Source of the DNA: CAVRUD01 sp963849635
GTDB lineage: Bacteria > Chloroflexota > Chloroflexia > Thermomicrobiales > UBA6265
Direction of reading: 5' to 3'
Assembly: GCA_963849635.1 (NCBI GenBank)
Contig: CAWKIA010000024.1
Coordinates: 372,001-436,000 of the forward strand
Length of the DNA: 64,000 nt
The translations under genes were made by a program, and so were the position numbers. Of the stretch, positions 1 through 10,462 are shown one piece after another. Positions within the stretch are counted from its first letter, which is position 1, and the number at the start of each line of letters is the position of its first letter. Below the pieces are notes generated by a model that saw nothing but the letters and a program-made list of their open reading frames with translations, ran no database searches and was not told the DNA's origin.

Positions 1-473
1 CAGGCTTCGTTAAAGAGCAATTTTGGAGCCGAGGCTCGCCATTGCGCCCAGCTCTTCGCGAATCCTCTATCGCTGTCGATCGGTACCGAGCCAGTCCTCA
101 TCCACATGGCGCGATGCGGACCGCGCCAACGCCGGTGGAAAGACGGAATCTCAGTCGTCTTGCAGTCGACGGCAGATCATCATCCCGGTTCGGTCACCGG
201 CCCAATGCGGTCAGGCGCGGCGTCCGGGGATTGATGCATATTCCGGTTTCCGATCCGACCGAGGACGGCAACGGTTGGATGCATCCCATCGTGCGTCGCG
301 GCGTTCGATCACGTTGGAAGTCGCCGCCGACCACGCGCTCCAGTCGTCTACAGTGTACTCCGCCCAGCTACACCGAGGCGAGGAAGCTCGCTTCCAATAG
401 AGAGTGCTCGTCGAAAAAGGCTGGCGCCGTCCCTGGCGACACATAGTCCACGCCAAGGGATCCGCAACGCACG
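1..473. other. No supported gene
   Basis: Open frames exist on both strands, but they are Arg/Ser-rich, overlap each other and match no recognisable domain. No tRNA, hairpin with T tract or repeat was recognised. It may be the spacer beyond the 3' end of the minus-strand pair that follows. Confidence 0.4.
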
Positions 474-722
474 CTAGGCGAGAAAGTAGATTGCGATCCC
501 GGCGAAGATCACCATAAGTGCCAGGATCGCGCATCCTATTGCGAAAATACTCCCGGTTCCCACCGTCGATTCCGCCGCAGGCGGCGAGGCCGGGAGGCGC
601 GCTTCAGCCGCCTCCCGGACATCGTCTTGAGCCGCTAGCAGTTCCGGATCGTTGCCGTCCGGGGGTGGGGAGGTGTCCGATCTAGAAGCCAAAGCTGTCC
701 AGGAGCCACTGTCCGTCTTCAA
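474..722 (-). CDS. Small C-tail-anchored membrane protein (hypothetical)
   Basis: An 82-residue frame with a polar Asp/Glu/Ala/Pro-rich N-terminal half and one strong hydrophobic segment at the C-terminus (about residues 57-81, GSIFAIGCAILALMVIFAG...), so it would be a tail-anchored membrane protein. It overlaps the 3' end of the upstream secreted-protein gene by 41 bases on the same strand, which suggests translational coupling. The only in-frame start is TTG, and no clear Shine-Dalgarno precedes it. No family was recognised. Being real rests on the hydrophobic tail and the tandem position. Confidence 0.35.
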   Translation of the reverse strand: MKTDSGSWTALASRSDTSPPPDGNDPELLAAQDDVREAAEARLPASPPAAESTVGTGSIFAIGCAILALMVIFAGIAIYFLA

Positions 723-1836
723 AGACGAACGAGTAGCGTTGGAACGACTCCTCGCCCCCGATCGTCACGGCGACAATCGCCGAGAAGCTCTCGCCGTCGG
801 ATTCGACGGGGCCGGAGCGTTCCCAGTTGATCGGCACGACGATGATCTGGCTGAAGATTCCGGCCACGTCCTGGAGGGAGCCGGCCTCTTCTTGCAGGGC
901 ATCCAGGAACGCGGAGCCGAAGAGTGGGATGACCCGGGCTGGGTCCTGGGTTGCCCAGCAGGCGCTCAACTGCCGCAGCAGGGAATCGATCCCGTCCTCG
1001 GCCTCCTCGTCGGAGATATCGGAGGAGTCCTGATCTTCGTCCCCTTGGTCCGCGTCGGCGTCTGCTTCATCCTCGTCGTCATCGTTGCCAAAGGGATTGT
1101 CGATAACGGGGACCGTGTCTTCGTTGAATTCCGGAGTGGCGTCTGCCTCGTCTTCGTCCTCGTCCTCAGGCGTAGCGGCCGGCGTGGCGTCCGCCGCCGC
1201 GCCGGTGTTCAGAACCACCGCCGTCGTGTTGCAGGCCACGAAGAAGTCCAGCGGCCGGGTGGAGAAGAGAATCCCACGCCCCTGGCAGCCCTCGATGATC
1301 GGGGTCAATGTCAGACCGCTGTTGCCTAGATCCCAGGTGTAGGTTGCCGTCTCGACCGGATTGTCGGGGCCCGCCGTGGGGACGGCATTGACGCAGGAGA
1401 GCAGCCCCTCCTCATCCGTAATCGTGATGGTTTCGCCATCGACCGTGTACGACCCGGTGACGACGATGCCGACGTCCGCCCGGCCCAGCGAGTAGGCGCC
1501 ATCCGGCTGGAGGAAGATCTGCCACCGCCCGATCAGGTCGGCCCCGCCCGGGACATCCTGGGGAACGTCATCTTCCGTGATCGCGACGGTGTACTCGCCC
1601 GCGGGCGAATCATCGGACGCGGCCGGCGTCGCTGCCACGTCCTCGGAGTCGCCCTCGTCGTCGTCCTGGGCCAGGGTCAATCCCGCTGGCAGCAGGAGGG
1701 CGAGGAGCAGGCTCAACACCGTCAGAATCGACGCGCTCCGGGCGATTCCGGCCCGCGTCCGGCTCTGCATCCGGACGGTGCCGAACGAGCGGCGGGCAGC
1801 GGACAGAATGGTGACCATGCGGCGAGGTTCGACCAT
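682..1836 (-). CDS. Secreted protein with acidic linker and NTF2-like C-terminal domain
   Basis: A 384-residue exported protein. A basic N-terminus precedes a hydrophobic signal core (about residues 34-54, ending PAGLTLAQ). A beta-rich domain follows (about 75-215; phrases such as GRWQIFLQPDGAY and GSYTVDGETITI look like a lipocalin-like barrel). Next comes a very acidic Asp/Glu/Ala/Thr/Pro linker (about 218-275). The C-terminal ~110 residues have the look of an NTF2/SnoaL-like fold (LLRQLSACWATQDPARVIPL, then ...FVFEDGQWLLDSFGF). The start is supported by GAGGAG six bases before the ATG. Function is unknown; presumably it is cell-surface or extracellular. Domain assignments are by eye. Confidence 0.75.
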   Translation of the reverse strand: MVEPRRMVTILSAARRSFGTVRMQSRTRAGIARSASILTVLSLLLALLLPAGLTLAQDDDEGDSEDVAATPAASDDSPAGEYTVAITEDDVPQDVPGGADLIGRWQIFLQPDGAYSLGRADVGIVVTGSYTVDGETITITDEEGLLSCVNAVPTAGPDNPVETATYTWDLGNSGLTLTPIIEGCQGRGILFSTRPLDFFVACNTTAVVLNTGAAADATPAATPEDEDEDEADATPEFNEDTVPVIDNPFGNDDDEDEADADADQGDEDQDSSDISDEEAEDGIDSLLRQLSACWATQDPARVIPLFGSAFLDALQEEAGSLQDVAGIFSQIIVVPINWERSGPVESDGESFSAIVAVTIGGEESFQRYSFVFEDGQWLLDSFGF

Positions 1837-2061
1837 CGTGCACTCCTCGTAGGATCGGTCATCGGGGCTATCTGGGCCAGCCGCGAGCGCGCTCGCTGGA
1901 AGAGATGATCAACTGGCGACACCGGAGTTGCGGCTGTCGATGCGGAGAGTGTCGCCCCTCACGTCCCCTGCGGCAAGTGCGTAACGCACACGAATCGGCA
2001 TGGGGTGCCCGATTGTCTCCGATGAGACCGCACACGTCAGCAATGCAACCGGACAACAAAA

Positions 2062-2089
2062 CGGGGGCCGGGCAAAATAGCCCGGCCCC
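2062..2089 (-). terminator. Rho-independent terminator of the ABC exporter operon
   Basis: A perfect 11-bp stem (GGGGGCCGGGC at 2062-2072 with GCCCGGCCCCC at 2079-2089) around a 6-nt loop. On the minus strand it is followed by GTTTTGTTGT. It lies about 90 bases past the permease stop, so it should end the transcript coming from 4101. Confidence 0.75.
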
Positions 2090-2179
2090 CACGTCGTCCT
2101 CAGTCCCGGAAGGACTTCCATCAGATAGCCCGGGACTTCAATCCCTCTAACTAGGGGCGGCAAGGTAGTGGCGCACCCA

Positions 2180-3031
2180 CTACCCCCGAGCGACCCGTCC
2201 CCGCAGCGTGGCCAGCGCCATCGACATGCTGATGACCCCGACGATCAGGATGGCGAGGCTGCCCTGCCAGATCGGCTCCCACTGCCAGCCGCCGTAAAGC
2301 AACGAGCGCAGCGCGGCCAGCAGGTAGGTCATCGGGTTGTAGGTGGCGATCGTGTCCAGCCAGCCGGAGAGCTCCTCCTTCGGCAACGTCGCCGTCGTCA
2401 GGAAGGCGAAGGGGAAGAAGAGAAGGAAGCTGGCGCCGACCGCCCCCGGCGAACCGGTCTTCAGCGCGATAGCATACGGGAATCCCGTGAATGCCAGTCC
2501 CCACAGCCCCGTCATCAAGATGAAGAGGAGCACGCCGAGGATGCCGGTCTCGAACCGAACACCAACCGCGAACCCGAGCCCGACCACCGGTAGTGCCAGC
2601 GACATCACGAGCACCAGGTCGGCCACCATCAGCCCGAGGAGCAGGGAGAGTCGCCGCATCGGCGTCATCAACATCCGGTCGAAATAGCCGGACTGGATGT
2701 CGGTCACGAGCGCCGGCGCCCGCGAGATGCCCGTCACCGCAAAGACGATCGCGGTCGGCAACTGGAATGCCTTGAAGTCGAGCCCAGGAATCCCGTTCTC
2801 GGCGAAATCCTTGAGCGTGCCAATGTTGACCGCGAAGAAGAAGAGGGGAATCACGAGGGCCGGGATGACCATCTCCGGCTCGCGGGGCAACGCCCGCAAC
2901 GCTCGGATCGCCACCGACCAGACATCGGCCAGGAACCCGGCCTTGCGGGCCCGGACCGCCGAACTCTTTCGCGTTGCCCCGCTACCGCCAATGCTGCCGG
3001 CAACACCAAGCCGTCCTGCTTCGCTCGCCAT
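2180..3031 (-). CDS. ABC-2 type transporter permease (DrrB-like)
   Basis: A 283-residue membrane protein with a short cytoplasmic N-terminus and about six hydrophobic segments. The first is in PALVIPLFFFAVNIGTL; later ones include LGLMVADLVLVMSLALPVVG and the C-terminal AILIVGVISMSMALA. The conserved YFDRMLMTPMRR loop and the YNPMTYLLAALR motif near the end match the DrrB/ABC-2 exporter family. Its start codon overlaps the stop of the ATPase gene (sequence TAATG), so the two are translationally coupled and probably form one exporter. The substrate cannot be inferred; DrrAB relatives export drugs, lipids or polyketides. Confidence 0.9.
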   Translation of the reverse strand: MASEAGRLGVAGSIGGSGATRKSSAVRARKAGFLADVWSVAIRALRALPREPEMVIPALVIPLFFFAVNIGTLKDFAENGIPGLDFKAFQLPTAIVFAVTGISRAPALVTDIQSGYFDRMLMTPMRRLSLLLGLMVADLVLVMSLALPVVGLGFAVGVRFETGILGVLLFILMTGLWGLAFTGFPYAIALKTGSPGAVGASFLLFFPFAFLTTATLPKEELSGWLDTIATYNPMTYLLAALRSLLYGGWQWEPIWQGSLAILIVGVISMSMALATLRGRVARG

Positions 3032-4101
3032 TAGTTGCTCTCCTCCTGAAGGCGGTTACCGGTCAGGGTCAGGAAGACATCGTCCAGGGTCGGCTCGCGG
3101 AGCGTGAGCGCCTGAACTCGCACGCTGGCGTTGGCCAGCGCCACCACCACCGGCGAGACCGTCTCCGGGCCATTGCTGGTCGCGATCGTCAGTTCATCGC
3201 CGTGGACATCGACCGAATCGACCCCCGGCAAGGGGGAGACCGCCCGGCTGGCGGCGTCCGCGTCGTCCACGGTCACGATGATCAGGTCGGACCCGATCGA
3301 GCGCTTCAGGTCGGCCGGCGTCCCTTCGGCCACGATCTTGCCGTGGTCGATGATGCCCACCCTGTCCGCCAGTACGTCAGCCTCTTCCAGGTACTGCGTC
3401 GTCAGGAAAATCGTGGTGCCCAATTCGGTGTTGAGCCGCCGGACCTCTTCCCACACCTTGGCGCGGGAGACGGGATCGAGCCCGGTCGTCGGCTCGTCCA
3501 AGAAGAGCACGTCTGGGTTGTGGATGAGCGCAGCTGCCAGGTCGAGCCGGCGCTTCATGCCGCCGGAGTAGCCCTTGATTCGCTTGTCGAGGGCGTCGCC
3601 GATATCGATCAGCTCACGCAACTCCGCCATGCGTTCATCGATCTCGCGCGCCCGCAGTCCGTAGTAGCGGCCCTGCTGCCGGAGCAATTCCGTGCCGGTC
3701 TGCTGGTTGTCCAGCGCCGCCGATTGCAGCGCCACTCCGATCCGCAACCGAACCGCATCCGGCTCCTTGGCGACATCGTGTCCGGCGACGGTGGCCCAGC
3801 CACCCGACGGTCCAGTTAGCGTGCACAGCATGCGCACGGTCGTGGACTTGCCGGCGCCGTTCGGCCCCAGGAATCCGTAGATCTCACCCTCGCGCACCTT
3901 GAGGTTGACCTTATCGACGGCGGTGAAATCGCCGAATCGTCGCTCCAGGTCGACCGCTTCGATCGCCAGGGCCCGCTCCAATTCCGGTTCTGTCGTCGCC
4001 GCTCCCCTGGGCCTGGGAAGGAGCGTTCGTTGGGGCGCCGCCCGCTCAACTGGACGCTCCAGTACCGCCGCTCCGTGCGTGCCGTTAGACGTCGTAACCA
4101 T
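3031..4101 (-). CDS. ABC transporter ATP-binding protein (DrrA-like)
   Basis: A 356-residue ATPase. Walker A GPNGAGKST is at about 79-87, the signature YSGGMKRR at about 178-185 and Walker B with VLFLDEPTTGLDP at about 198-210, followed by the H-loop region (TTQYLEEAD). The DrrA-type C-terminal extension (about 260-356, with LREPTLDDVFLTLTG near the end) is present. The N-terminal extension of about 43 residues before the nucleotide-binding domain is longer than usual. It is the first gene of a two-gene operon with the overlapping permease. A palindrome upstream (4134-4143) may be an operator. Confidence 0.93.
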   Translation of the reverse strand: MVTTSNGTHGAAVLERPVERAAPQRTLLPRPRGAATTEPELERALAIEAVDLERRFGDFTAVDKVNLKVREGEIYGFLGPNGAGKSTTVRMLCTLTGPSGGWATVAGHDVAKEPDAVRLRIGVALQSAALDNQQTGTELLRQQGRYYGLRAREIDERMAELRELIDIGDALDKRIKGYSGGMKRRLDLAAALIHNPDVLFLDEPTTGLDPVSRAKVWEEVRRLNTELGTTIFLTTQYLEEADVLADRVGIIDHGKIVAEGTPADLKRSIGSDLIIVTVDDADAASRAVSPLPGVDSVDVHGDELTIATSNGPETVSPVVVALANASVRVQALTLREPTLDDVFLTLTGNRLQEESN

Positions 4102-4133
4102 CCGTGCTCCTCTCTGCCGCAGAACGTTTGTCC

Positions 4134-4143
4134 TGTACGTACA
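4134..4143. promoter_or_regulatory. Palindromic candidate operator TGTACGTACA
   Basis: A perfect 10-bp palindrome 33 bases upstream of the ABC ATPase start, in the spacer between that gene and the divergent flavin monooxygenase. TetR-family regulators of DrrAB-like exporters often bind comparable palindromes, but no TetR gene is in the window, so the assignment is inference. Confidence 0.35.
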
Positions 4144-4376
4144 CTATCATGGTCGCACTCGAATGTCAATCCCGTCTTGCCTTCTCCATGCGCAGTTGGG
4201 GTAATTGGATGTGCCCGCTGGGCGCACTATAAGAACGCGCAAACGCGACAATCGTTTGATTGCGATCAAGCATCCCTGGCCAACGGAATAAGGTGACAAT
4301 GCCCACGATTCACCTCTCACGACTCTCGACACTCGGCACTCGGCACTCGGTCCTCGTCTCACGTTTGGATTCCATC

Positions 4377-5381
4377 ATGACTACCCCGATCTCGATCCTC
4401 GATCGCTCGCACATCTCCCAGGGCTCAGACGCCGCAACCGCCCTGGCCCAGACGATCCATCGCGCCAGGCAGGCGGAAGCGTTGGGATTTCGGCGCTTCT
4501 GGGTCTCCGAGCATCACGGCGTCCCTGGCGTGGCCGGGGCGTCCCCCGCCGTCCTGCTGGCTGCAATCGGCCAGCAGACAAGCCGTATCCACCTCGGATC
4601 GGGCGGGGTAATGCTGCCGAATCATCAGCCTCTGGTCGTGGCGGAGCAGTTCGGTACCCTCGCCGCGCTCTTCCCTGGCCGCATCGACCTCGGGATCGGA
4701 CGATCCCTCGGGTTTACCTCGGCGGTGCGCCGCGCGCTCCGAGTCGAGCACTACGACCTCGACCGTCTCGCCGCCGATCTGGCCGAACTGGCCAGCTACC
4801 TCGACGGCAGCGCACCGGTTCTCGCCTCTCCGGGGACCGGCGCGGCCCTCAGCCTCTTCATCCTCGCGTCCGGGGGCAGCGCCGACGTGGCGGCGCGGCT
4901 CGGGCTCCCGGTGGTCTTCGGTGGACCCAAACTGCGTGATGGCAACCAGGGATCGGCGATCGTCGAGCGCTACCGAACCGACTTCCAACCCTCGGCGTTC
5001 GCGTCCGAACCCACCGTGATCCTCAACTGCCATGCGCTCGCCGCCGACACCGAGGCGGCCGCCGCCGACCTTGCCCTCTCCGAGGCCTGGGCCTACGTCG
5101 ATGCCCAGACCCAGGGCGCCTTCCTTCCGTTGGAACCGCCGGCGACCATCCGCGCCCGCACGCTCACCGATCGTCAGCGCGTCCGAATGGAGCAGATGAC
5201 TGCCGGCACCATCACCGGCACCGCCGACCAGGTCGCGGCGACCATCGCCGACCTCGTCGCCCGCACCGGCGCCGATGAAGTCCTGGTCTCCGGCAGCAGC
5301 CACGAGCCCGCCGCGCAGCTCCACTCGGATACGCTCATCGCCCGCGCGTTTGGCCTATCGGCTCCGATCTCGCGTTCCTAA
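4377..5381 (+). CDS. LLM-class flavin-dependent oxidoreductase (MsnO8-like)
   Basis: A 334-residue luciferase-like monooxygenase. The N-terminus (TTPISILDRSHISQG) and motifs such as RFWVSEHH, IHLGSGGVMLPNH and GRIDLGIGRSLG are characteristic of the bacterial-luciferase-related LLM group. The C-terminal region TAGTITGTADQVAATIADL is typical of coenzyme F420- or FMN-dependent members. The ATG at 4377 is preferred over an ATG 117 bases upstream, because only the shorter protein aligns with the family N-terminus and the extra part is encoded by a short tandem word repeat (CACTCGG). It is divergent from the ABC exporter. The substrate is unknown. Confidence 0.88.
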   Translation: MTTPISILDRSHISQGSDAATALAQTIHRARQAEALGFRRFWVSEHHGVPGVAGASPAVLLAAIGQQTSRIHLGSGGVMLPNHQPLVVAEQFGTLAALFPGRIDLGIGRSLGFTSAVRRALRVEHYDLDRLAADLAELASYLDGSAPVLASPGTGAALSLFILASGGSADVAARLGLPVVFGGPKLRDGNQGSAIVERYRTDFQPSAFASEPTVILNCHALAADTEAAAADLALSEAWAYVDAQTQGAFLPLEPPATIRARTLTDRQRVRMEQMTAGTITGTADQVAATIADLVARTGADEVLVSGSSHEPAAQLHSDTLIARAFGLSAPISRS

Positions 5382-5614
5382 CAGGCGATCGACGTGGCGT
5401 TCGCAATACAATTATCACGCGTTAATCGTGTATTCCTGTTGCGATATCGCGTTGACTGCTAGGATTCGTCTCTAGCAATGCTTATGCATCTATAACGTCA
5501 CGTCGAGGCTGAGGCCGACGCGCGGCCGCCCGTCCCCCTGCTGTGTGTGCCAGCAGGATGCGGCATCGAGCCACCTCAACCAACGCCAGACCGAATAAGG
5601 GTGGGAGAAAGCAC

Positions 5615-7526
5615 ATGGACGGCCGCCGCTTCGACAATCTGACGCGGGCGCTCGGCGCGCCGGAGAACCGGCGACGGTTCCTCAAAGGACTGCTCGGGGC
5701 TGGTCTGGCAACTGTCGGTCTTGGCCGGTTAGCCGGATCCGAAGCCGATGCCCAGGTTACGCAGGTCTACTGCGGCAATCAGTTCTGTGACAGCAACCCA
5801 GGGGGCTGCAAGCCGGGCTGCGTCTGCTGCACCTACACCAACGCCGTCACCGGCCAGGTGATCAACAGCCGCTGTCGTCCACCCGGTACATGCTCGCCCG
5901 GCACGACTGTCTGCCCACCGGGCAAGTTCGTCGATCCGGCCTTGGGCTGCGTCGACTGCCTCTCCGCCGCCAACTGCCCCGGCGACGGCAACCCCTGCCA
6001 TGTCGCAGCGTGCACCCAAGGCAAATGCAGCTTCCAAGCTGGCAATGTCGGCGCGACGTGCGGCCAGACGACCTGCGCCGGCGGCGCCGTCACGAGCTCC
6101 GTATGCAATTCGGCCGGAACCTGCGCCGCAAATGCGCCCGTGGCCTGCGACCCGTTCGTCTGCGCCAGCGACGGTGTTACCTGCCGGACACAGTGCAGCG
6201 ACGACTCGCACTGCGTACCCGGCGCCTTCTGCAACGGCGGCACCTGCGCCAGCGACCTCGCACTGGGTTCGCCCTGTACGCGCGCCAGTCAGTGCGCTCT
6301 GGCCTCTTCTGCACCGACGGCGTCTGCTGCTCGCAGCAGTCCTGTGGTAACTGCCAGGTCTGCGGAACCGCTGGGACCTGCGTAGGCGCCGAGTCGGGAA
6401 CGCTGTGCACCCCCACTAGCGGCTGCTTCCGCAAGGGTCAGTGCTTTGGTGGTGCCTGTATTGGCACGGAGGACGGATTCTGCGAGCCGCGTGAATGCAA
6501 CTCTGCTGCCTGTACCCCTGGTGGGTGCCGGTACCAGCCAACACCAGGCACAATATGCGGTCCTGTCGGCGAATGCTCCAGCATGGTCTGTTCCTCCTTT
6601 GGCACGTGCACCTCACAGTCTGTCAGTGATGGCACATCCTGTTCCGGCGGCACTGAGTGCAATCCCAACGTATGCATCAGTGGCATTTGCCAGACGGTTC
6701 CCGGGCGTGCCAACGGCGGTTCGTGCTCTGGCGGAATCTGCAAGGACGGGGTCTGCTGTCTCGGAGCGACGAACGCCGACCGTAGTTGCCCGTACGATGC
6801 CGCCGTTTGTTGCGCAACTGAACAGTGCTGCGGTCCGACATCTTGCTGCGATGAATGCTTCGTGGGGCGCGGCGCTACCGGTGTGGATGAATACACATGT
6901 TGCCCACCGGCGAGTCTTTGCCCGCCCAATGACCCGAATGCCTCGAGCTGCTGCTTCGGCAACGAAACCTGCGTCCAGACGTCCGGAGGCGCTTCCTGCG
7001 TCCGCACTGCCCAACTTTGCGGCGGCACGACCTTCTGTGACGATGCCTGCTGCGGCAACGCGTGCTGCGCAAACGGCCAGTACTGTACGGCCAGTCAAGT
7101 CTGTGCTCCAGTGCCGCCAGAATCCTGCGTCGCCGACTCCGACTGCGGAGACGCGAGCGGCTTGCGTTGCGTCGGCGTCGAAAAGGAGTTAAGGGATAAC
7201 GTCCCGGTCGTCATCAATGAGGGAACGTGCTGCCCGGCAGTACGGGCCTGTCAGAACCTCTGATGTGATTAGTTTCTTCGGGCCAGCGACCTATTGCGCC
7301 GCGTATGGCTCGCGCTGCGATGCCCACGGGTCTACCTGCCCGTACACCTACTACCTCGATTGCGGGGGGACCTGCACGAACAGCGCCTGCAGCCCCCGGG
7401 GCGGCCGGACCCGGCTTTAGCTGTGGCAACCCAGTCGGCTCGTCGCCGACCTGCCACAACTCCCATTACGCTGCCTGCGGCGGGCACTGCGAATGTAGTC
7501 CTCGGGGGGCGCGGACCCGGCTCTAG
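5615..7526 (+). CDS. Tat-exported cysteine-rich protein (frameshifted)
   Basis: The N-terminus MDGRRFDNLTRALG...NRRRFLKGLLGAGLA is a twin-arginine signal, followed by DAQ and an eight-Cys domain (CGNQFC...GCVCC...SRCRPPGTC). Many CxxxC/CC motifs follow. The reading frame changes near 6296, where a missing base restores CASGLFCTDGVCC. It ends at 7263 in that frame, but Cys-rich coding continues in the second frame to about 7392 (YCAAYGSRC...CGGTCTNSAC) and then the third frame to 7526, with the second of these shifts at a C5 run (7393-7397). The shifts may be sequence errors. The start has GGGAG upstream. A secreted surface protein of unknown function; paralogues at 12408, 15853, 21657 and 24903. 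Confidence 0.7.
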
Positions 7527-7575
7527 CCACACCCGGGATGGCTCCGCGCTCGTTCTGGCGGGGACCATCCGGCAC

Positions 7576-10462
7576 TCAGAGACGGGCCGGCGCAACCTGG
7601 CCAACCTCGGCGATGGCCTGGTCGAGCGACATGACCCGACCCATCGCCCAGGCGGCGGCGAAGGTCGAGGCGTCAAGCGCGGTCCGTGCCGCGGCCAGGC
7701 TTTCATCGTAGGCCGGCCGCTGCAACGCGGGTATCGGCACCCCGATCACGTCCCGCTGCGCCTCCGCCGCCGCCAGCAGCGGCACCCCGCCAAGCGCGTC
7801 ACCCCGGGTACAGGCGACGATGCCCAGGCCCTCCAGGCATTCCACGATCCCGATCTGATCTCCGGTAGGGCGGTAGAGCGAGAGGGCCTCAGCGAAGAGC
7901 GCTGTTGCCCGATCCAGGTCCCCGGCCGCTGCCCAGGCGTGTCCCAGCGCCCAGAGGGCCCAGGCCGTGCTGGGCGTATCGCCGAGGTCGCGGAAGAGGG
8001 GCACGGCTTCCTCGATCGAGGCCATCCCCCGCTGAGGATCCCCGTCGAGGGCGATAGCGCGGCCAAGGTTGACCAGGGCGAAGGCCGAGCTCTGGACGTC
8101 GCCGATGGTGCGCCAAAGCGCGAGATTCTCCTCGTAGAGCGTGGCCGCGCGCGCGAAGTCGCCCCGGCGCGAGGTCAACATGGCCAGGTTCTGCAATGCC
8201 GTGGCCACCCCCCTCGTATCTCCCGCTCGGCGAAAGTACGCCAGGCTCTCGACAGCGAACGTCTCTGCTCGATCCAACTCCTCCTGCAGGAGGGCAAGGT
8301 AGCTCATCTGGTGCAGAGAGACCGCAATGTCGCGGTTGTCGCCGATCTCCCGGCGTAGCGCCAGGGCCTCCTCGTAGAGGTCCCGGGCGGCGGCGAAATC
8401 ACCTCGGCCTTCGGCCGCGATTCCCAGGTTGTCCAGTGAACGGGCAGCGCCGCGGCGGTCCCCGGCCTCACGCCGAATGACTAAGACCTCCCTGTGGAGC
8501 GCCTCAGCGCGGACGTGTTCACCCTGAGTATCCGCGAGCGCTCCAGCCCCTTCCAGCGCGTCGGCGTAGACCTCCGGGGAAACGGCGTCGCTCGGAGTCC
8601 GGTCCAGCGCCGCATCCAACAAGCGGCGCCCTTCGCTCAGGTGCCCGCGCACCAGCCAGAACCGGCTGAGCGCCGCACCCAGGCGCAACGCCTGATTTGG
8701 GGATTGGTCCACCGGCTCGCTGTTCAGCCAGGCGAATGCGCTCCGCAGGTTGTCGTGATCCGCCTCCAGTCTTGCAAGGACGCGAGCCTGCGGAGCGCCA
8801 GTGATGTCAGGTACCGCTGCCTCCGCGACGGCGAGGAAGTACTCGGCATGTGCCAGCCGGGCCGCTGGCTCCTCACCGTCGGCCGACAGCGTCTCAAGGG
8901 CATACTCCCGGATGGTCTCCAGCATCCGCACCCGCGGCTGCTCCTCGTCCCCGGCACGATCCGGCCGCAACAACCCGTGGTCGAGCAGCGCATCGAGCGC
9001 ATCGAGACAGAGGGGGACAGCGCTGAGCGCTGAGGGAGACAGAGCGTCGCTCTGTGAGGAGAGGGGGAGAGGCTTCCGTCCTTCCCGTCTTCCCTCGCTA
9101 CGGCTTCCGCGGCGGTCAACGTGCACCCGCCGGCGAAGACGGCGAGGCGGCGGAAGACCGCCTGCTGGGCGGAATCGAGCAGGTCATAGCTCCAGGCGAT
9201 GGTCGCCCGCATCGTCTGTTGCCGGGGCGATGTCGCGCTCCCTGCCCCTCGGCTGAGGACGTTGAGCCGGCTGCCGAGGCGGGCGAGGAGGGCGGGGGAG
9301 GGAGGAGCCGCACGCGGGCAGCCGCCAGCTCGATCGCGAGCGGCAACCCGTCCAGGTGGGCACAGATCGCCGCAACCGACGGGGCGTTGGCGGCTGAGAG
9401 CGCAAAATCGGGTTTGGCGGCGCGGGCGGCGTCGACAAACAGGCGGACCGCCGGGATCGCGGCCAGATCCGGCAAGGGCGGCAGGTGGTTCGGATCGGGA
9501 GTCTCCAGCGGGGGCACGGCGAAGGCCCACTCGCCGGCCGCGCGGAGCGGCACCCGGCTCGTGGCCAGCAAGCTCAAGCTGGGGCACGCCTCCAGCAACC
9601 CGTCCAGGATCGGGCCGATCCCCGGCAGTTGCTCCAGGTTGTCCAGGATCAGCAGGGTCGTGCGCGAGGCCAGGTGGCGCGTGAGCGCGTCGAGGTCAGA
9701 CTCACCCGGGCCGGCCTGCCCGCCGAGCGTTTCGAGGATCGCGGCTGGGGCCAGGGCTGGGTCGGTCTCGGCCGCGAGATCGATCAGCCAGGCGCCATCC
9801 GGAAATCCCTCGGCCAATCGCAGCGCGACCTCGATCGCGAGCCGGGTCTTCCCCGTGCCTCCCGGCCCGGTCAGGGTCACCAGACGGTTGTTCGCCGCCA
9901 GGGATCGGACCTGGGCAATCTCCTGGGACCGGCCAACTAGCCCACCCAGCATCGGTAGATTGCCAACCGCTGCAGCGGGCGCGACGGCTACCGGACCGGC
10001 CGGTCCAGGTCGGGAACCGGCCTGGGACTCAACCACCCCAATGATCGCCAACGCCCGCAGCGCGGCCGGCAGCCACTCCTCCGGCGTGCGCTGGAGCACC
10101 TCGATCCACTGGGCGCCTTCCAGCCAATAGGAGAGGTCGTCTGGAAAGGTGACGGGATCGAGCAGGAGCGGCAGGATCGGGCGGCCGTAGCGCCAGGCGA
10201 GCTGGATCTCCTGGCGGACGTTGCGCGAGGCGAGGGAAGCAGCGGAGCACATCAGGGTCACAGCCCCGCACCCCTGGATCCCAGCCGCGATCTCCGGGCC
10301 GTACGACGTGCCACCGGCGATATCAGCCTGGTCCAGCCAGACACCAACGCCCGCGCCCATCAATGTCTGAGCGATCCCCAGCACCCGCTCGCGATCGACG
10401 CTCGCGTAGCTGACGAAGACGTAGGCGCCCCCTTCCGGGCGCATCGAGACGCCGGGAATCAC
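7576..10462 (-). CDS. TIR-NB-ARC-TPR (STAND) protein, two frame changes
   Basis: Three frames join into one protein of about 960 residues. The TIR domain is at residues 12-125 (YVFVSYASVDRERV...SAASLASRNVRQEIQLAW), with Glu85 in the position of the TIR NADase catalytic glutamate. The NB-ARC NTPase has P-loop GPGGTGKT at 199-206, Walker B LLILDNLEQL about 271-279 and GLPLAIELAAAR. After YDLLDSAQQAVFRRLAVFAGG come many TPR-like repeats to the end. Frame changes lie at a G5 run (9294-9298 on the plus strand) and near 9012-9016. A GTG start is supported by GAAAGG upstream. Such STAND proteins act as signalling regulators or anti-phage sensors; which applies here is unknown. Confidence 0.8.

Noticed and set aside
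23..446. Overlapping plus-strand frames at the left edge
   Set aside because: Arg/Ser-rich in all frames, mutually overlapping, no ribosome site or domain.
4260..4376. Upstream ATG for the flavin monooxygenase
   Set aside because: The added 39 residues are encoded partly by a CACTCGG word repeat and do not belong to the family N-terminus.
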